A stretch of DNA of 41,033 nt from Oscillatoriales cyanobacterium (GTDB lineage: Bacteria; Cyanobacteriota; Cyanobacteriia; Cyanobacteriales; Microcoleaceae), in the NCBI GenBank assembly GCA_004294385.1, contig REAP01000104.1, forward strand, positions 1 to 41,033. The letters run 5' to 3'. Position numbers and translations under genes: made by a program. Shown here piece after piece: positions 8,716 to 16,904 of this stretch. The notes beneath the pieces were generated by a model, which worked only from the letters and a program-made list of their open reading frames with translations, did not search any database and was not told where the DNA came from. The stretch's first letter is position 1; every line of letters begins with the position of its first letter.

Positions 8716-8738
8716 TGCCTGGTTGATCACTTTTCATT

Positions 8739-9134
8739 TTAGCGATCGGCTGTTTCACAGTCACACATAATAGAAAAGAATTTACAAGCCAAACAATCTG
8801 TGGGAACTTTTTCTAAGCTTGAACGATCGACAGTTTCTAGGGCTTCACTACCGGCGGGCATGACGCACAGAGCAACTTGTCCGACTCCAGCCATAAGTTC
8901 AGCAACCCGCTCTAAAATACTATCGATTTTGTCAATTAGTTGCTCTGCTGCTTCTAGAGTCGGCGCGATAATCAAAAAGGTTTTGACTCCTTCGGGGCTG
9001 GGTGCGAAGCCTAGAGTGCACTCTCGTAATAGTGCCTGAGTCGAGAGACTGAAACCGCGATCGAAGCGATCGATTACAGCTTGATAAAAGGCTTGAGTCA
9101 GAGAACGATCGCCAGAAATAGGTTGAAATAACAT
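8739..9134 (-). CDS. Conserved cyanobacterial protein with Cys-rich tail
   Basis: A 131-aa protein whose function I do not recognise. The start is well supported: AAGGAAG lies about 5 nt upstream of the ATG. The body looks alpha/beta (FLIIAPTLEAAEQLIDKIDSILERVAEL, residues 53-80, strand then amphipathic helix; QVALCVMP, strand). The C-terminus carries four cysteines in CLACKFFSIMCDCE (C114, C117, C124, C126), a plausible metal or Fe-S site or redox group. There is no signal peptide or membrane segment. It is co-oriented with the malic enzyme, but the duplicated 5' region lies between them, so a shared transcript is uncertain. Confidence 0.75.
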   Translation of the reverse strand: MLFQPISGDRSLTQAFYQAVIDRFDRGFSLSTQALLRECTLGFAPSPEGVKTFLIIAPTLEAAEQLIDKIDSILERVAELMAGVGQVALCVMPAGSEALETVDRSSLEKVPTDCLACKFFSIMCDCETADR

Positions 9135-9591
9135 GGCAACTTCCTTGTTTTAGATCTTTAGGAGGATTGAAAAAATTTTAACATACCTTAATTTAATCGA
9201 TTTAATTAATTTTTCTAGCGATCGAGATCATCAACTGAATGTGATTTTTTTTGGTTTGTGTAGCGATCGCAACTATGATAAAATACAGTTTGTGTTAAAA
9301 GGGTTGACTGTTCTCTGTTGACGGTTCACTGTTGACTGTTTGAAGAATATCGATGCAATCGGAACAAATATCGTGCCATATCGAAGTAAAAATATTCCTA
9401 ATTTTGGCCATAACTAAGTAAATCCACCTAATTAAGCGTAAGATACATATCAGTCGCCAAGTGCTTTAGTAATCGTTCCCTGAGCGGAGTCGAAGGGTTC
9501 AATGACCATAAATACCTTAACCATCTTGGCGGTTGCTATACATCACGAAAAAGCTTGTCATATAAGCATTCTTCCTTCTACTTTATAAGTT
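9135..9591. other. Intergenic region upstream of argS, no gene seen
   Basis: An AT-rich region between divergently transcribed genes. It contains a short CTGTTGAC array (about 9305-9340) and one copy of the dispersed repeat CCCTGAGCGGAGTCGAAGGG (9478-9497). I find no ORF, tRNA or convincing promoter. Part of it should hold the promoters for argS and for the gene at 8739-9134. Confidence 0.6.
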
Positions 9592-11349
9592 ATGTTCTCA
9601 ACTACATCCCAGCTAAAAGCAAGATTTGACAAAGCATTCACCGCTGCATTCGGCGAAAGTGCTTCAGGTACCGATCCGATGTTGACCGCCGCAAGCAATC
9701 CCAACTTTGGAGATTTTCAGTGCAATGCGGCGATGAGTTTGGGGAAAAAGTTAGGCAAGTCCCCACGGATAATTGCCCAAACCATCATTGACAACCTCGA
9801 CATCGCTGACATCTGCGAAACCCCAGAGATTGCTGGCCCCGGCTTTATCAATTTAAAGCTGAAACCGGCTTATTTGGAAGCGGAAGTTAGGGCGATCGCG
9901 ATCGACCCCCGTTTGGGGATTTCTGAAATAGAAGCGCCTCAGAGAATCGCGATCGACTTTTCCAGCCCGAATATCGCCAAAGAAATGCACGTCGGGCACT
10001 TGCGATCGACTATTATCGGCGATGCGATCGCCCGCATCCTCGAATTTCTCGGCCACGACGTCATCAGAATCAACCACATCGGCGACTGGGGAACCCAATT
10101 CGGGATGCTCATCGCCTATTTGCGCGAAGTTCACCCCGAAGCATTAACAACTGCTGACGCTCTAGATTTAGGCGATTTAGTCGCATTTTACCGCCAAGCA
10201 AAACAGCGCTTTGATGCAGACGAAACCTTCAAAGAAACCGCGAGACAAGAAGTAGTAAAACTGCAAGCCGGCGCCGAAGATACCCGTCGCGCTTGGAAAT
10301 TGCTATGCGATCAATCCCGCCGCGAATTTCAAGTAATCTACAATTTGCTCGATATCAAATTAACCGAACGTGGCGAATCATTTTATAATCCGTTATTACC
10401 CGCAGTAGTCGAAGATTTAACCAATCTCGGTTTGCTAGTAGAAAGTGACGGTGCAAAATGCGTTTTTGTAGACGGTTTCACCAATAAAGAAGGGGAACCA
10501 TTGCCGCTAATTGTCCAAAAAACCGACGGCGGTTACAACTACGCCACCACCGATTTAGCCGCCATCCGCTACCGCATCAAAGAAGACGGTGCAAAACGCA
10601 TAATTTATGTCACCGATTCAGGACAAGCCAACCATTTTGCTCAAGTATTTGCAGTAGCCAGAAAAGCCAATTGGATTCCCGAAGATGTGGAAATTGTTCA
10701 TGTTCCCTTCGGTTTGGTATGCGGAGAGGATGGTAAAAGACTCAAAACTCGTTCTGGGGATGCAGTGCGGTTGCAGGATTTGCTCGATGAGGCGATCGTG
10801 CGAACCCGTGCAGATTTGGAAAAAAGATTAGCAGCAGAAGAAAGACAGGAAACAGAAGAGTTTATAGCTAACGTTTCTCAAGTAGTTGGTTTGAGTGCAG
10901 TTAAGTACGCCGACTTAAGTCAAAACCGCGCGAGTAACTATGTCTTTAGTTACGACAAAATGCTGGCTTTGCAAGGAAATACAGCTCCTTATATGCTCTA
11001 TGCTTACGTGCGCGTGCAGGGAATTCGCCGCAAAGGAGGAATTGATTTTGATAATTTAGATGCTGGTGCGAAAGTGATTTTGGAGTCTGATGCGGAGTTG
11101 GTATTGGCGAAGCATCTATTGCAATTAAATGAAGTTATCAGTTCTGTGGATGGGGATTTATTGCCAAATCGAATTTGTCAGTATTTGTTTGAATTGAGTC
11201 AAAAATTCAATCAATTTTTTGAGCAATGTCCGGTTTTGAAAGCTGAGGAACCATTGAGAAGTTCGCGGTTAGTTTTGTGCGATTTGACGGCGCGGACTTT
11301 GAAGTTAGGCTTAGAATTGTTGGGGATTCAGGTGTTGGAGAGAATGTAA
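9592..11349 (+). CDS. argS: Arginyl-tRNA synthetase
   Basis: Class I aminoacyl-tRNA synthetase charging tRNA-Arg, 585 aa, full length for the family. Residues 1-95 form the ArgRS-specific N-terminal domain (ANPNFGDFQCNAAMSLGKKL). The HIGH motif is HVGH (133-136), followed by RINHIGDWGTQFGMLI. The KMSKS equivalent is the degenerate GKRLKTRSGD expected for ArgRS. The C-terminal DALR anticodon-binding domain covers about 460-585 (RASNYVFSYDKMLALQGNTAPY). The start ATG has no clear Shine-Dalgarno sequence; MFSTTSQLK matches the length of relatives. It appears to be monocistronic. Confidence 0.97.
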   Translation: MFSTTSQLKARFDKAFTAAFGESASGTDPMLTAASNPNFGDFQCNAAMSLGKKLGKSPRIIAQTIIDNLDIADICETPEIAGPGFINLKLKPAYLEAEVRAIAIDPRLGISEIEAPQRIAIDFSSPNIAKEMHVGHLRSTIIGDAIARILEFLGHDVIRINHIGDWGTQFGMLIAYLREVHPEALTTADALDLGDLVAFYRQAKQRFDADETFKETARQEVVKLQAGAEDTRRAWKLLCDQSRREFQVIYNLLDIKLTERGESFYNPLLPAVVEDLTNLGLLVESDGAKCVFVDGFTNKEGEPLPLIVQKTDGGYNYATTDLAAIRYRIKEDGAKRIIYVTDSGQANHFAQVFAVARKANWIPEDVEIVHVPFGLVCGEDGKRLKTRSGDAVRLQDLLDEAIVRTRADLEKRLAAEERQETEEFIANVSQVVGLSAVKYADLSQNRASNYVFSYDKMLALQGNTAPYMLYAYVRVQGIRRKGGIDFDNLDAGAKVILESDAELVLAKHLLQLNEVISSVDGDLLPNRICQYLFELSQKFNQFFEQCPVLKAEEPLRSSRLVLCDLTARTLKLGLELLGIQVLERM

Positions 11350-11362
11350 TTTATTTTAACCG

Positions 11363-11480
11363 CTGATGATATAATTCATCTGCGTTAATCTGTGTTTATC
11401 TGCCTCTATCTGCGGTTGAAAAAAGAGAATTTTGCAACCGCAGATGACAATGGATGAACGCAGATTCACGCAGATGAAGA
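11363..11480. repeat. Inverted repeat downstream of argS
   Basis: About 11380-11420 (ending CTATCTGCGGTTG) and 11436-11478 (starting CAACCGCAGATGAC) are imperfect reverse complements of about 40 nt around an A-rich loop. The structure could form a long hairpin on either strand. It looks like a decayed short transposable repeat, though it may also terminate argS transcription. Confidence 0.6.
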
Positions 11481-11579
11481 GAATTAAGCCTTTTATGGGC
11501 GGGCAGGATGCCCACCCCACAAGAAATTTACTCTTTGTGGAACAGGCATCTTGCCTGTTCTTGAGAATGGTGCAACATC

Positions 11580-12410
11580 TTAGTTATACAAGCTCTCCAG
11601 GATGTCTTTAAACATTGTTACGACAATTTGGCGATCGTTATCCCTCACAAATATATCGTAATTGGGACTTGAGTTAATCTCAATTAACCAGTATTCACCA
11701 TTTTTGTCGATCGCAATATCAAAGCCACCATAAGTAACATGGATTTCCGCAAACACTGGCTGCACAAAGCTTTCAATCTCTGAGACAATCTTGGAGTCAT
11801 TGATATGCTTAGCTTTTGCGCCCTGCCAGTGCAGCGGGCTTAAATTACCCATAAATCTAGCGTCTGATTTATCTTTTTCATACAGCAAAACTAGCTTTTT
11901 ATTGAAAAATACTGCCCGATATTCATGGCGGATATCGATATATTCTTGAGCTAGGCAAATGTAGTCATAATCTTTGCTGTTGACATTGAATACAGTTTCA
12001 ATAGCTGCTTGAATTTGCTCATGGGTTTCACACAGGAATACATTGTTTCCAGCGGAACCGCGATTTTTCTTAATAATCACGGGGATGGGAAATATTTTAG
12101 TTACTTCGATCGCAATTTGTGCACAATCTGGCAAAGTCAAATATTGGCGATACTTGTCATCGCAAAAAGGAGACACGAAACCGACGGTTTGAGGAGTTCT
12201 AATGTTCCCTTGTAACAATTGGTAGGTATATTCTTTGTCTTTAAATATTTCTATTATTGGTGCGCTGTCAAATGGTGTACAGTAATTAACAAAGTAATAG
12301 TCTTGACCGCAATTTTGAATTCTGATTAGGTTTTGGTTGGATGCCAGGATTTCATAGGTGATATTTAACTCTTGACAAGCTTCAAGCACGAGACTGATAT
12401 TAGTTAGCAT
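11580..12410 (-). CDS. ATP-grasp superfamily protein (RimK/cyanophycin-synthetase-like)
   Basis: A probable carboxylate-amine ligase, about 276 aa. The ATP-grasp features are the KKNRGSAGNNVFLCE nucleotide-binding loop, AQEYIDIRHEYRAVFF, and the metal-binding C-terminal motif GGFDIAIDKNGEYWLIEINSSPNY. The N-terminal part (LEACQELNITYEIL) resembles the pre-ATP-grasp domain. The substrate is unknown. I take the ATG at 12410, because the longer reading to 12437 relies on a TTG within repeat-rich sequence. It stands alone on the minus strand, followed by a repeat. Peptide tailoring or glutathione-like ligation are options not distinguished by the sequence. Confidence 0.8.
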   Translation of the reverse strand: MLTNISLVLEACQELNITYEILASNQNLIRIQNCGQDYYFVNYCTPFDSAPIIEIFKDKEYTYQLLQGNIRTPQTVGFVSPFCDDKYRQYLTLPDCAQIAIEVTKIFPIPVIIKKNRGSAGNNVFLCETHEQIQAAIETVFNVNSKDYDYICLAQEYIDIRHEYRAVFFNKKLVLLYEKDKSDARFMGNLSPLHWQGAKAKHINDSKIVSEIESFVQPVFAEIHVTYGGFDIAIDKNGEYWLIEINSSPNYDIFVRDNDRQIVVTMFKDILESLYN

Positions 12411-12495
12411 AATGTTAAGTGGAAAGAAGTTCGGCAACGGATTGTGTAACGGATTTAACGGATGGATGGTGTAGTATTTTCAATCAGCTTTTTAT

Positions 12496-12660
12496 GAACA
12501 GGCAAGATGCCTGTTCCACAAAGGATAAATTGTCTTGTGGAACAGGCATCTTGCCTGTTTTTGAAAGATAAATTGTCTTGTGGAACAGGCATCTTGCCTG
12601 TTTTTGAAAGATAAATTGTCTTATTGTCTTGTGGAACAGGCATCTTGCCTGTTCTTGAGA
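12496..12660. repeat. Cluster of GAACAGGCAAGATGCCTGTTC palindromes with 43-bp tandem units
   Basis: One palindrome in forward orientation (12496-12521) is followed by three in reverse. The latter form a tandem array of a 43-bp unit (12529-12571, 12572-12614, then a third starting at 12615 with a partial duplication). The same palindrome occurs singly at 11537-11557, 21400-21455, 32174-32199 and 35102-35240. The units are identical, with no unique spacers, so this is not CRISPR. Confidence 0.9.
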
Positions 12661-12864
12661 ATGGTATAACATATGAAATTTAACCGATTTAACCGTATCC
12701 TACAATTAGATTAGCCCGATCGCACAATCTGATCCCTGTACACCCCAAAATCGATCGCACCCAGGAGAAAATCGCCATGAGTGTGGCGTGATTGCGAAAT
12801 TAGCCAAAAGTTAGGGGTAGAATAGTCCAAGAGCCGATCGCTCGATCGTAGTCTACAGCGAAAT

Positions 12865-15117
12865 ATGACCCCACCGCAGCCACCCCATAAACCTCAAACC
12901 GTCTTGGGTGCTATTACCCAAGCAGTCCAGACTATTGCTAAGGTTAATTTTAACCAGCTAGTGCTGAAACCGAATGCCAAAGTACCCGAACTTTGGGTAC
13001 AGGATGCCGGTGCTGCAAAAGCCGAGGTTTATCCGCTATTGGGCGATCGATATCTTTTAGGTCGATCGTCCAAATCCTCTGATATTGTAATTCGCAATCC
13101 CGTAGTCAGCCACCTACATTTATCCCTGTCGCGGGATACTAGGCTGGGAACTCCTTTTGTCATCAAAGACGAAAATTCTACTAACGGAATTTACCGTGGT
13201 AAAAAGCGAATTCAAAGTATGTCCCTGCGTCACGGCGACGTATTTACATTAGGGCCACCAGAACTCGCCGCTGCTGTCAGAATTCAGTATATTGATCCGC
13301 CACCTTTGTATTCAAAAGTTTTGCGTTATGGCTTTTATGGCATCAGCGGAGCCACGGCTTTAATCGGGATGTTGATAGGTATTGAATCGACCAAATTTCA
13401 AGTACGTCCTCTGCCAAGAAGTGTCAACGGGCCGGTGATTGTGTACGCTCGTGATGGTCAAACTCCCCTGCGTCCTCCTCAGAATAATGCTCACTTAGAA
13501 TTAAAGACATTACCAGATTTTTCGCCTTATTTAGCCAAGGCGGTAATGGCTTCAGAAGACAGCCGCTATAACTGGCATTTAGGAGTAGATCCCCTCGGCG
13601 TTTTACGAGCACTTTTAACCAATGTTCGTGGAGGAGGAATTCGCGAAGGAGGCAGCACTCTTACACAGCAATTGGCAAGGAGTTTGTTTCGAGATTATGT
13701 GGGGACTCAAGATTCGGCGGGACGCAAATTTCGGGAAGCAGTAGTTGCCTTAAAATTAGAGAGTTATTACAGCAAAGATGAGCTGTTACTGACTTATTTG
13801 AACCGAGTATTTTTGGGGATTGACCTTTATGGTTTTGAGGATGCAGCTCGGTTTTATTTTGGCAAATCTGCCAGGGATTTGACTCTATCAGAAGCGGCAA
13901 CTCTGGCAGGGATTTTGCCTGCTCCCAATAGTTTTAACCCGATTCAAAATTATCAGTTGGCGGTGCAGTATCGCGATCGGGTAATCGAACGGATGCGGGC
14001 GATGGGTACAATTTCTCAGGAAGAAGCCGATCGCGCGAGGCGATCGCGAATTGAGATCAACCCGAAAGCGCGCGAATTTCTCCAAAGTACGATCGCTCCT
14101 TATTTCTACAGTTATGTATTTGACGAATTAGAGTTTTTACTAGGGGAACAGCTAGCCAGAGAAGGGAATTTTATTGTAGAAACTGGCTTAAATCCCAGCC
14201 TGCAAAAACTAGCAGAAAGTTCACTCAGAAATTCGGTTGAAAATTCGGGAGCAAGGGCTGGTTTTTCTCAAGGAGCCGTGGTAACACTCAACACAAAAAC
14301 AGGGGAAGTCCTAGCTTTAGTTGGGGGTGTAAATTACCTGCAAAGTCAGTTTAACCGAGCTACTCAAGCATTGAGACAACCCGGTTCTACCTTTAAGATT
14401 TTCAGTTACACAGCAGCCCTAGAACAAGGAATACCAGCTAGTAAAAGTTACTCTTGTGAACCCCTGTCTTGGGGCGGACAAAGTTACAGTGGCTGCGAAA
14501 GAACTAGCGGTAGCACAGATATGTATCGAGGTATAGCACAGTCAGAAAATGCCATTGCTTTGCGAGTAGCCCAAGATGTTGGTTTAGACAATGTAGTGCG
14601 AATGGCTAAACGTTTTGGAATTACATCTCCTTTGCGTTCTGCTCCTGGTTTAGTATTAGGTCAAAGCGAAGTTAACGTATTGCAATTAACAGGTGCATTT
14701 GGGGTTTTAGCGAATCGGGGTATGGGAAATCGCCCCCATGTAATCAAGCGAATTATTGATAGCAGTGATTGCGAAGATAGAAAAGATTTTAAAAGTTGTC
14801 GGGTGGTTTATGACTATCAAAAAGATGGAGTGGCTAATCAGCAATTAGTTTCGGAAGTCGTAGCAGATACCATGACAGATATGCTGCAAGGTGTCGTGCG
14901 GGGAGGTACTGGTAGCAGTGCTGCTTTGGGCTTGGGAGAAGCCGGAAAAACTGGCACAACTAATGATAACAAAGATTTGTGGTTTGTCGGTTATATTCCG
15001 AGTGAACAACTGGTGACTGGAGTTTGGCTGGGAAATGATGATAATTCTTCTACTCAGGGAGGTAGTCGAGATGCGGCTCAATTGTGGGGGGATTATATGC
15101 GACAGGTGGCGCGTTAA
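12865..15117 (+). CDS. Class A penicillin-binding protein (PBP1a-like) with N-terminal FHA domain
   Basis: A bifunctional peptidoglycan glycosyltransferase/transpeptidase of 750 aa. An FHA phosphopeptide-binding domain occupies about 55-140 (LLGRSSKSSDIVI, VVSHLHLSL, ENSTNGIY), followed by a single membrane segment (about 153-173). The GT51 domain carries catalytic E231 in EDSRYNWHLGVD and GGSTLTQQLA. The transpeptidase has nucleophile S508 in the SxxK motif STFK (508-511), SEN (560-562) and KTGT (695-698). The FHA domain lies on the cytosolic side, suggesting that Ser/Thr kinases control wall synthesis. The FHA-PBP1 fusion is known in cyanobacteria. All catalytic residues are present. Confidence 0.95.
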   Translation: MTPPQPPHKPQTVLGAITQAVQTIAKVNFNQLVLKPNAKVPELWVQDAGAAKAEVYPLLGDRYLLGRSSKSSDIVIRNPVVSHLHLSLSRDTRLGTPFVIKDENSTNGIYRGKKRIQSMSLRHGDVFTLGPPELAAAVRIQYIDPPPLYSKVLRYGFYGISGATALIGMLIGIESTKFQVRPLPRSVNGPVIVYARDGQTPLRPPQNNAHLELKTLPDFSPYLAKAVMASEDSRYNWHLGVDPLGVLRALLTNVRGGGIREGGSTLTQQLARSLFRDYVGTQDSAGRKFREAVVALKLESYYSKDELLLTYLNRVFLGIDLYGFEDAARFYFGKSARDLTLSEAATLAGILPAPNSFNPIQNYQLAVQYRDRVIERMRAMGTISQEEADRARRSRIEINPKAREFLQSTIAPYFYSYVFDELEFLLGEQLAREGNFIVETGLNPSLQKLAESSLRNSVENSGARAGFSQGAVVTLNTKTGEVLALVGGVNYLQSQFNRATQALRQPGSTFKIFSYTAALEQGIPASKSYSCEPLSWGGQSYSGCERTSGSTDMYRGIAQSENAIALRVAQDVGLDNVVRMAKRFGITSPLRSAPGLVLGQSEVNVLQLTGAFGVLANRGMGNRPHVIKRIIDSSDCEDRKDFKSCRVVYDYQKDGVANQQLVSEVVADTMTDMLQGVVRGGTGSSAALGLGEAGKTGTTNDNKDLWFVGYIPSEQLVTGVWLGNDDNSSTQGGSRDAAQLWGDYMRQVAR

Positions 15118-15180
15118 TTCATCAGGAAATATTAACGCCAGATTTGCTATAATTTCTACGATCGGTAATTCTCAAAACTT

Positions 15181-15801
15181 ATGATCCAAGTTTCACCCAA
15201 GCTCGTAAACTTCGAGGAATTTGTGGAGTGGCTACCTGAAAATTCGACGGTACGCTACGAATTGCATAATGGAGATATTGTTGAGATGGCACAACCAGTA
15301 GGCGAACACGAGGAAGTTATCAGCTTTCTTGGTATCGAAATTCCTTATGAAATCAAACGTCTGGGATTACCTTATGGTATCCCCCGCCAAGTGATAGTTA
15401 GACCCCCTGAAAAAGATTCGGGTTATTTCCCTGATTTGTTGGTGCTGAATCGTGCAAATCTGGTGAACGAAGCATTGTGGCAAAAACAGTCTATCCTGAG
15501 TTTGGGTGCATCGATACCTTTGGCGATCGAGGTTGTGTCAACTAATTGGCGCGATGATTACCATCTCAAATATGCTGATTACGAGGAGATGGGTATCCCT
15601 GAATATTGGATTGTGGATTATGCTGCGTTGGGTGCGCGTAGTTTTATTGGTAATCCGAAACTACCGACAATTTCTGTGTGTAATTTGGTTGATGGTGAAT
15701 ATCAAGTCCTTAAGTTTCGAGATCATGATCGGATTGTGTCGGCAACTTTTCCTGATTTGAACTTGACTCCAAATCTAATTTTTGGAGCTGGTTTAGTGTA
15801 A
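15181..15801 (+). CDS. Uma2 family (DUF820) putative restriction-endonuclease-fold protein
   Basis: A 206-aa member of the large cyanobacterial Uma2 family, with a PD-(D/E)XK fold. Visible core: ENSTVRYELHNGDIVEM at the start, FPDLLVL with the catalytic Asp, IEVVSTNWRDDYHLKYADY with the ExV signature, and GIPEYWIVD. The biological role of the family is unknown. It lies 63 nt downstream of the PBP1 gene in the same direction but probably has its own promoter. It is paralogous to the minus-strand gene at 20680-21306, with which it shares the family core motifs. Confidence 0.87.
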   Translation: MIQVSPKLVNFEEFVEWLPENSTVRYELHNGDIVEMAQPVGEHEEVISFLGIEIPYEIKRLGLPYGIPRQVIVRPPEKDSGYFPDLLVLNRANLVNEALWQKQSILSLGASIPLAIEVVSTNWRDDYHLKYADYEEMGIPEYWIVDYAALGARSFIGNPKLPTISVCNLVDGEYQVLKFRDHDRIVSATFPDLNLTPNLIFGAGLV

Positions 15802-15825
15802 GTTGATAAGTTGTAGATTGGGAAT

Positions 15826-15878
15826 TTTTAACCGCAGAGGGCGCAGAGAACGCAGAGTTAGATAAGAGAGAGATTAAT
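15826..15878. repeat. Dispersed AACCGCAGAGGGCGCAGAG repeat
   Basis: About 50 nt (TTAACCGCAGAGGGCGCAGA ... AGAGAGAGATTAA) recurs in the same orientation at about 16743-16794 with scattered changes. The two copies bracket the methyltransferase gene. They could have mediated its insertion or excision, though such repeats are common in cyanobacterial intergenic DNA. Confidence 0.7.
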
Positions 15879-15889
15879 AATTTAGGGTG

Positions 15890-16717
15890 CTATTTTTGAC
15901 CGAATACATAAAAAGTAGTGATATCATTCCAAATTCCTTGTTCGGTTTGCAATGCTTCTATTTCTGCTTCAAATTCTGCCTTGGCTTGTGCTAATTGCTC
16001 GGTTGAAAGTGTTGATAACGGGGGCGGATATTGTCCGGGGGCGGGATGGGAATTTCCGGCCCACATTGCTTTTGCTTTTTCTAAACTGATATAGCTACCG
16101 TCTTGCTCGATTTTAATTTCTATTTCGTTAAATCCTGCTTTTTCGAGCAGGTTTCGGCATTTTTCAACAGTACCTGTGGGTTTGCTCATTTTGAATGAAA
16201 TCCCGTATTTTTCGGCTACCTTCTGTGTCACAACTCCGCCTACAAAAGCGGTGTCGGCGAAGGCATGAATGCCGATGATTCCTCCTGGTTTGAGGAATGT
16301 GTGCCAGTGCGTGAGGGCTGCGTGCAGATCCGACATCCAAATGAAGGCGGAAGAGCAAAAAATGCGATCGCAACTATTATCTGGTAAGTCGAGATTTTCG
16401 GCATCCGCCAGCAAAAATTCTGTATTCTTGAGATTTAATTCTAAAGCTTTGTTTCTGGCTACATCGATCATTCCCGCCGAAATATCTACGCCAATAACCC
16501 GACCTTCAGATCCTACAATTTGAGCGGCTGCAATCGCCACATGACCGGTTCCGGTCGCAATGTCTAAAACCGTTTGTCCGCGACTCACTCGCCCGTATTC
16601 AACGAGACGCTGAGCAATCTGTAAATGCCAATCGCTAATGTCATAGGTTTGACTTCTGCGGGTGTACAAATCTGCGATTTCTTGTTTGTATTTGTCTAAC
16701 TTAGGTTGATTATTCAT
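15890..16717 (-). CDS. Class I SAM-dependent methyltransferase (UbiE/COQ5-like)
   Basis: About 275 aa from the preferred start. Motif I is VLDIATGTGHVAIAAA, followed by VIGVDISAGMIDVARN (SAM ribose acid), the LADAENLDLPDNSCDRIFCS region and HTFLKPGGIIGIHAF. I choose the ATG at 16717 because CCGGAAACG sits just upstream. A longer open frame to 16867 runs through a dispersed repeat and is probably not translated. The C-terminal half is family-variable. The substrate is unknown; ubiquinone/menaquinone-type methyltransferases are the nearest visual match but this is not proof. The flanking AACCGC repeats in the same orientation suggest possible mobility. Confidence 0.87.
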   Translation of the reverse strand: MNNQPKLDKYKQEIADLYTRRSQTYDISDWHLQIAQRLVEYGRVSRGQTVLDIATGTGHVAIAAAQIVGSEGRVIGVDISAGMIDVARNKALELNLKNTEFLLADAENLDLPDNSCDRIFCSSAFIWMSDLHAALTHWHTFLKPGGIIGIHAFADTAFVGGVVTQKVAEKYGISFKMSKPTGTVEKCRNLLEKAGFNEIEIKIEQDGSYISLEKAKAMWAGNSHPAPGQYPPPLSTLSTEQLAQAKAEFEAEIEALQTEQGIWNDITTFYVFGQK

Positions 16718-16742
16718 ATCGTTTCCGGTTGCATCGGAATGA

Positions 16743-16794
16743 TTTAACCGCGAAGGCGCAAAGGACGCGAAGGAAGAGAAGAGAGAGATTAACA
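16743..16794. repeat. Second copy of the AACCGCNNAGGCGCANAG repeat
   Basis: A direct copy of the repeat at 15826-15878, located immediately upstream of the methyltransferase start and inside its overlong open frame. It is followed at 16801-16821 by ATGCTAACGGATTTGATATGA, a sequence with near-identical copies at 25792 and 31334. Confidence 0.7.
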
Positions 16795-16904
16795 ATACCG
16801 ATGCTAACGGATTTGATATGACATAGGTTTTCACTTTTTGCGCTTGGCTAGCTTGTCTATTATACAACTATTAGAGTCCAGTGATTGCACTAACCTACTT
16901 TATT

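Noticed and set aside
12529..12660. 43-bp spaced repeats as a CRISPR candidate
   Set aside because: Sequences between the palindromes are identical, so there are no spacers, and no cas gene is nearby.
12455..12672. Two overlapping minus-strand ORFs (62 codons each)
   Set aside because: Both are generated entirely by the tandem GAACAGGC palindromes and encode repetitive peptides; there is no ribosome-binding site.
16718..16867. Longer N-terminus of the methyltransferase
   Set aside because: The extension is encoded by a dispersed intergenic repeat, and a better start with a Shine-Dalgarno sequence lies at 16717.
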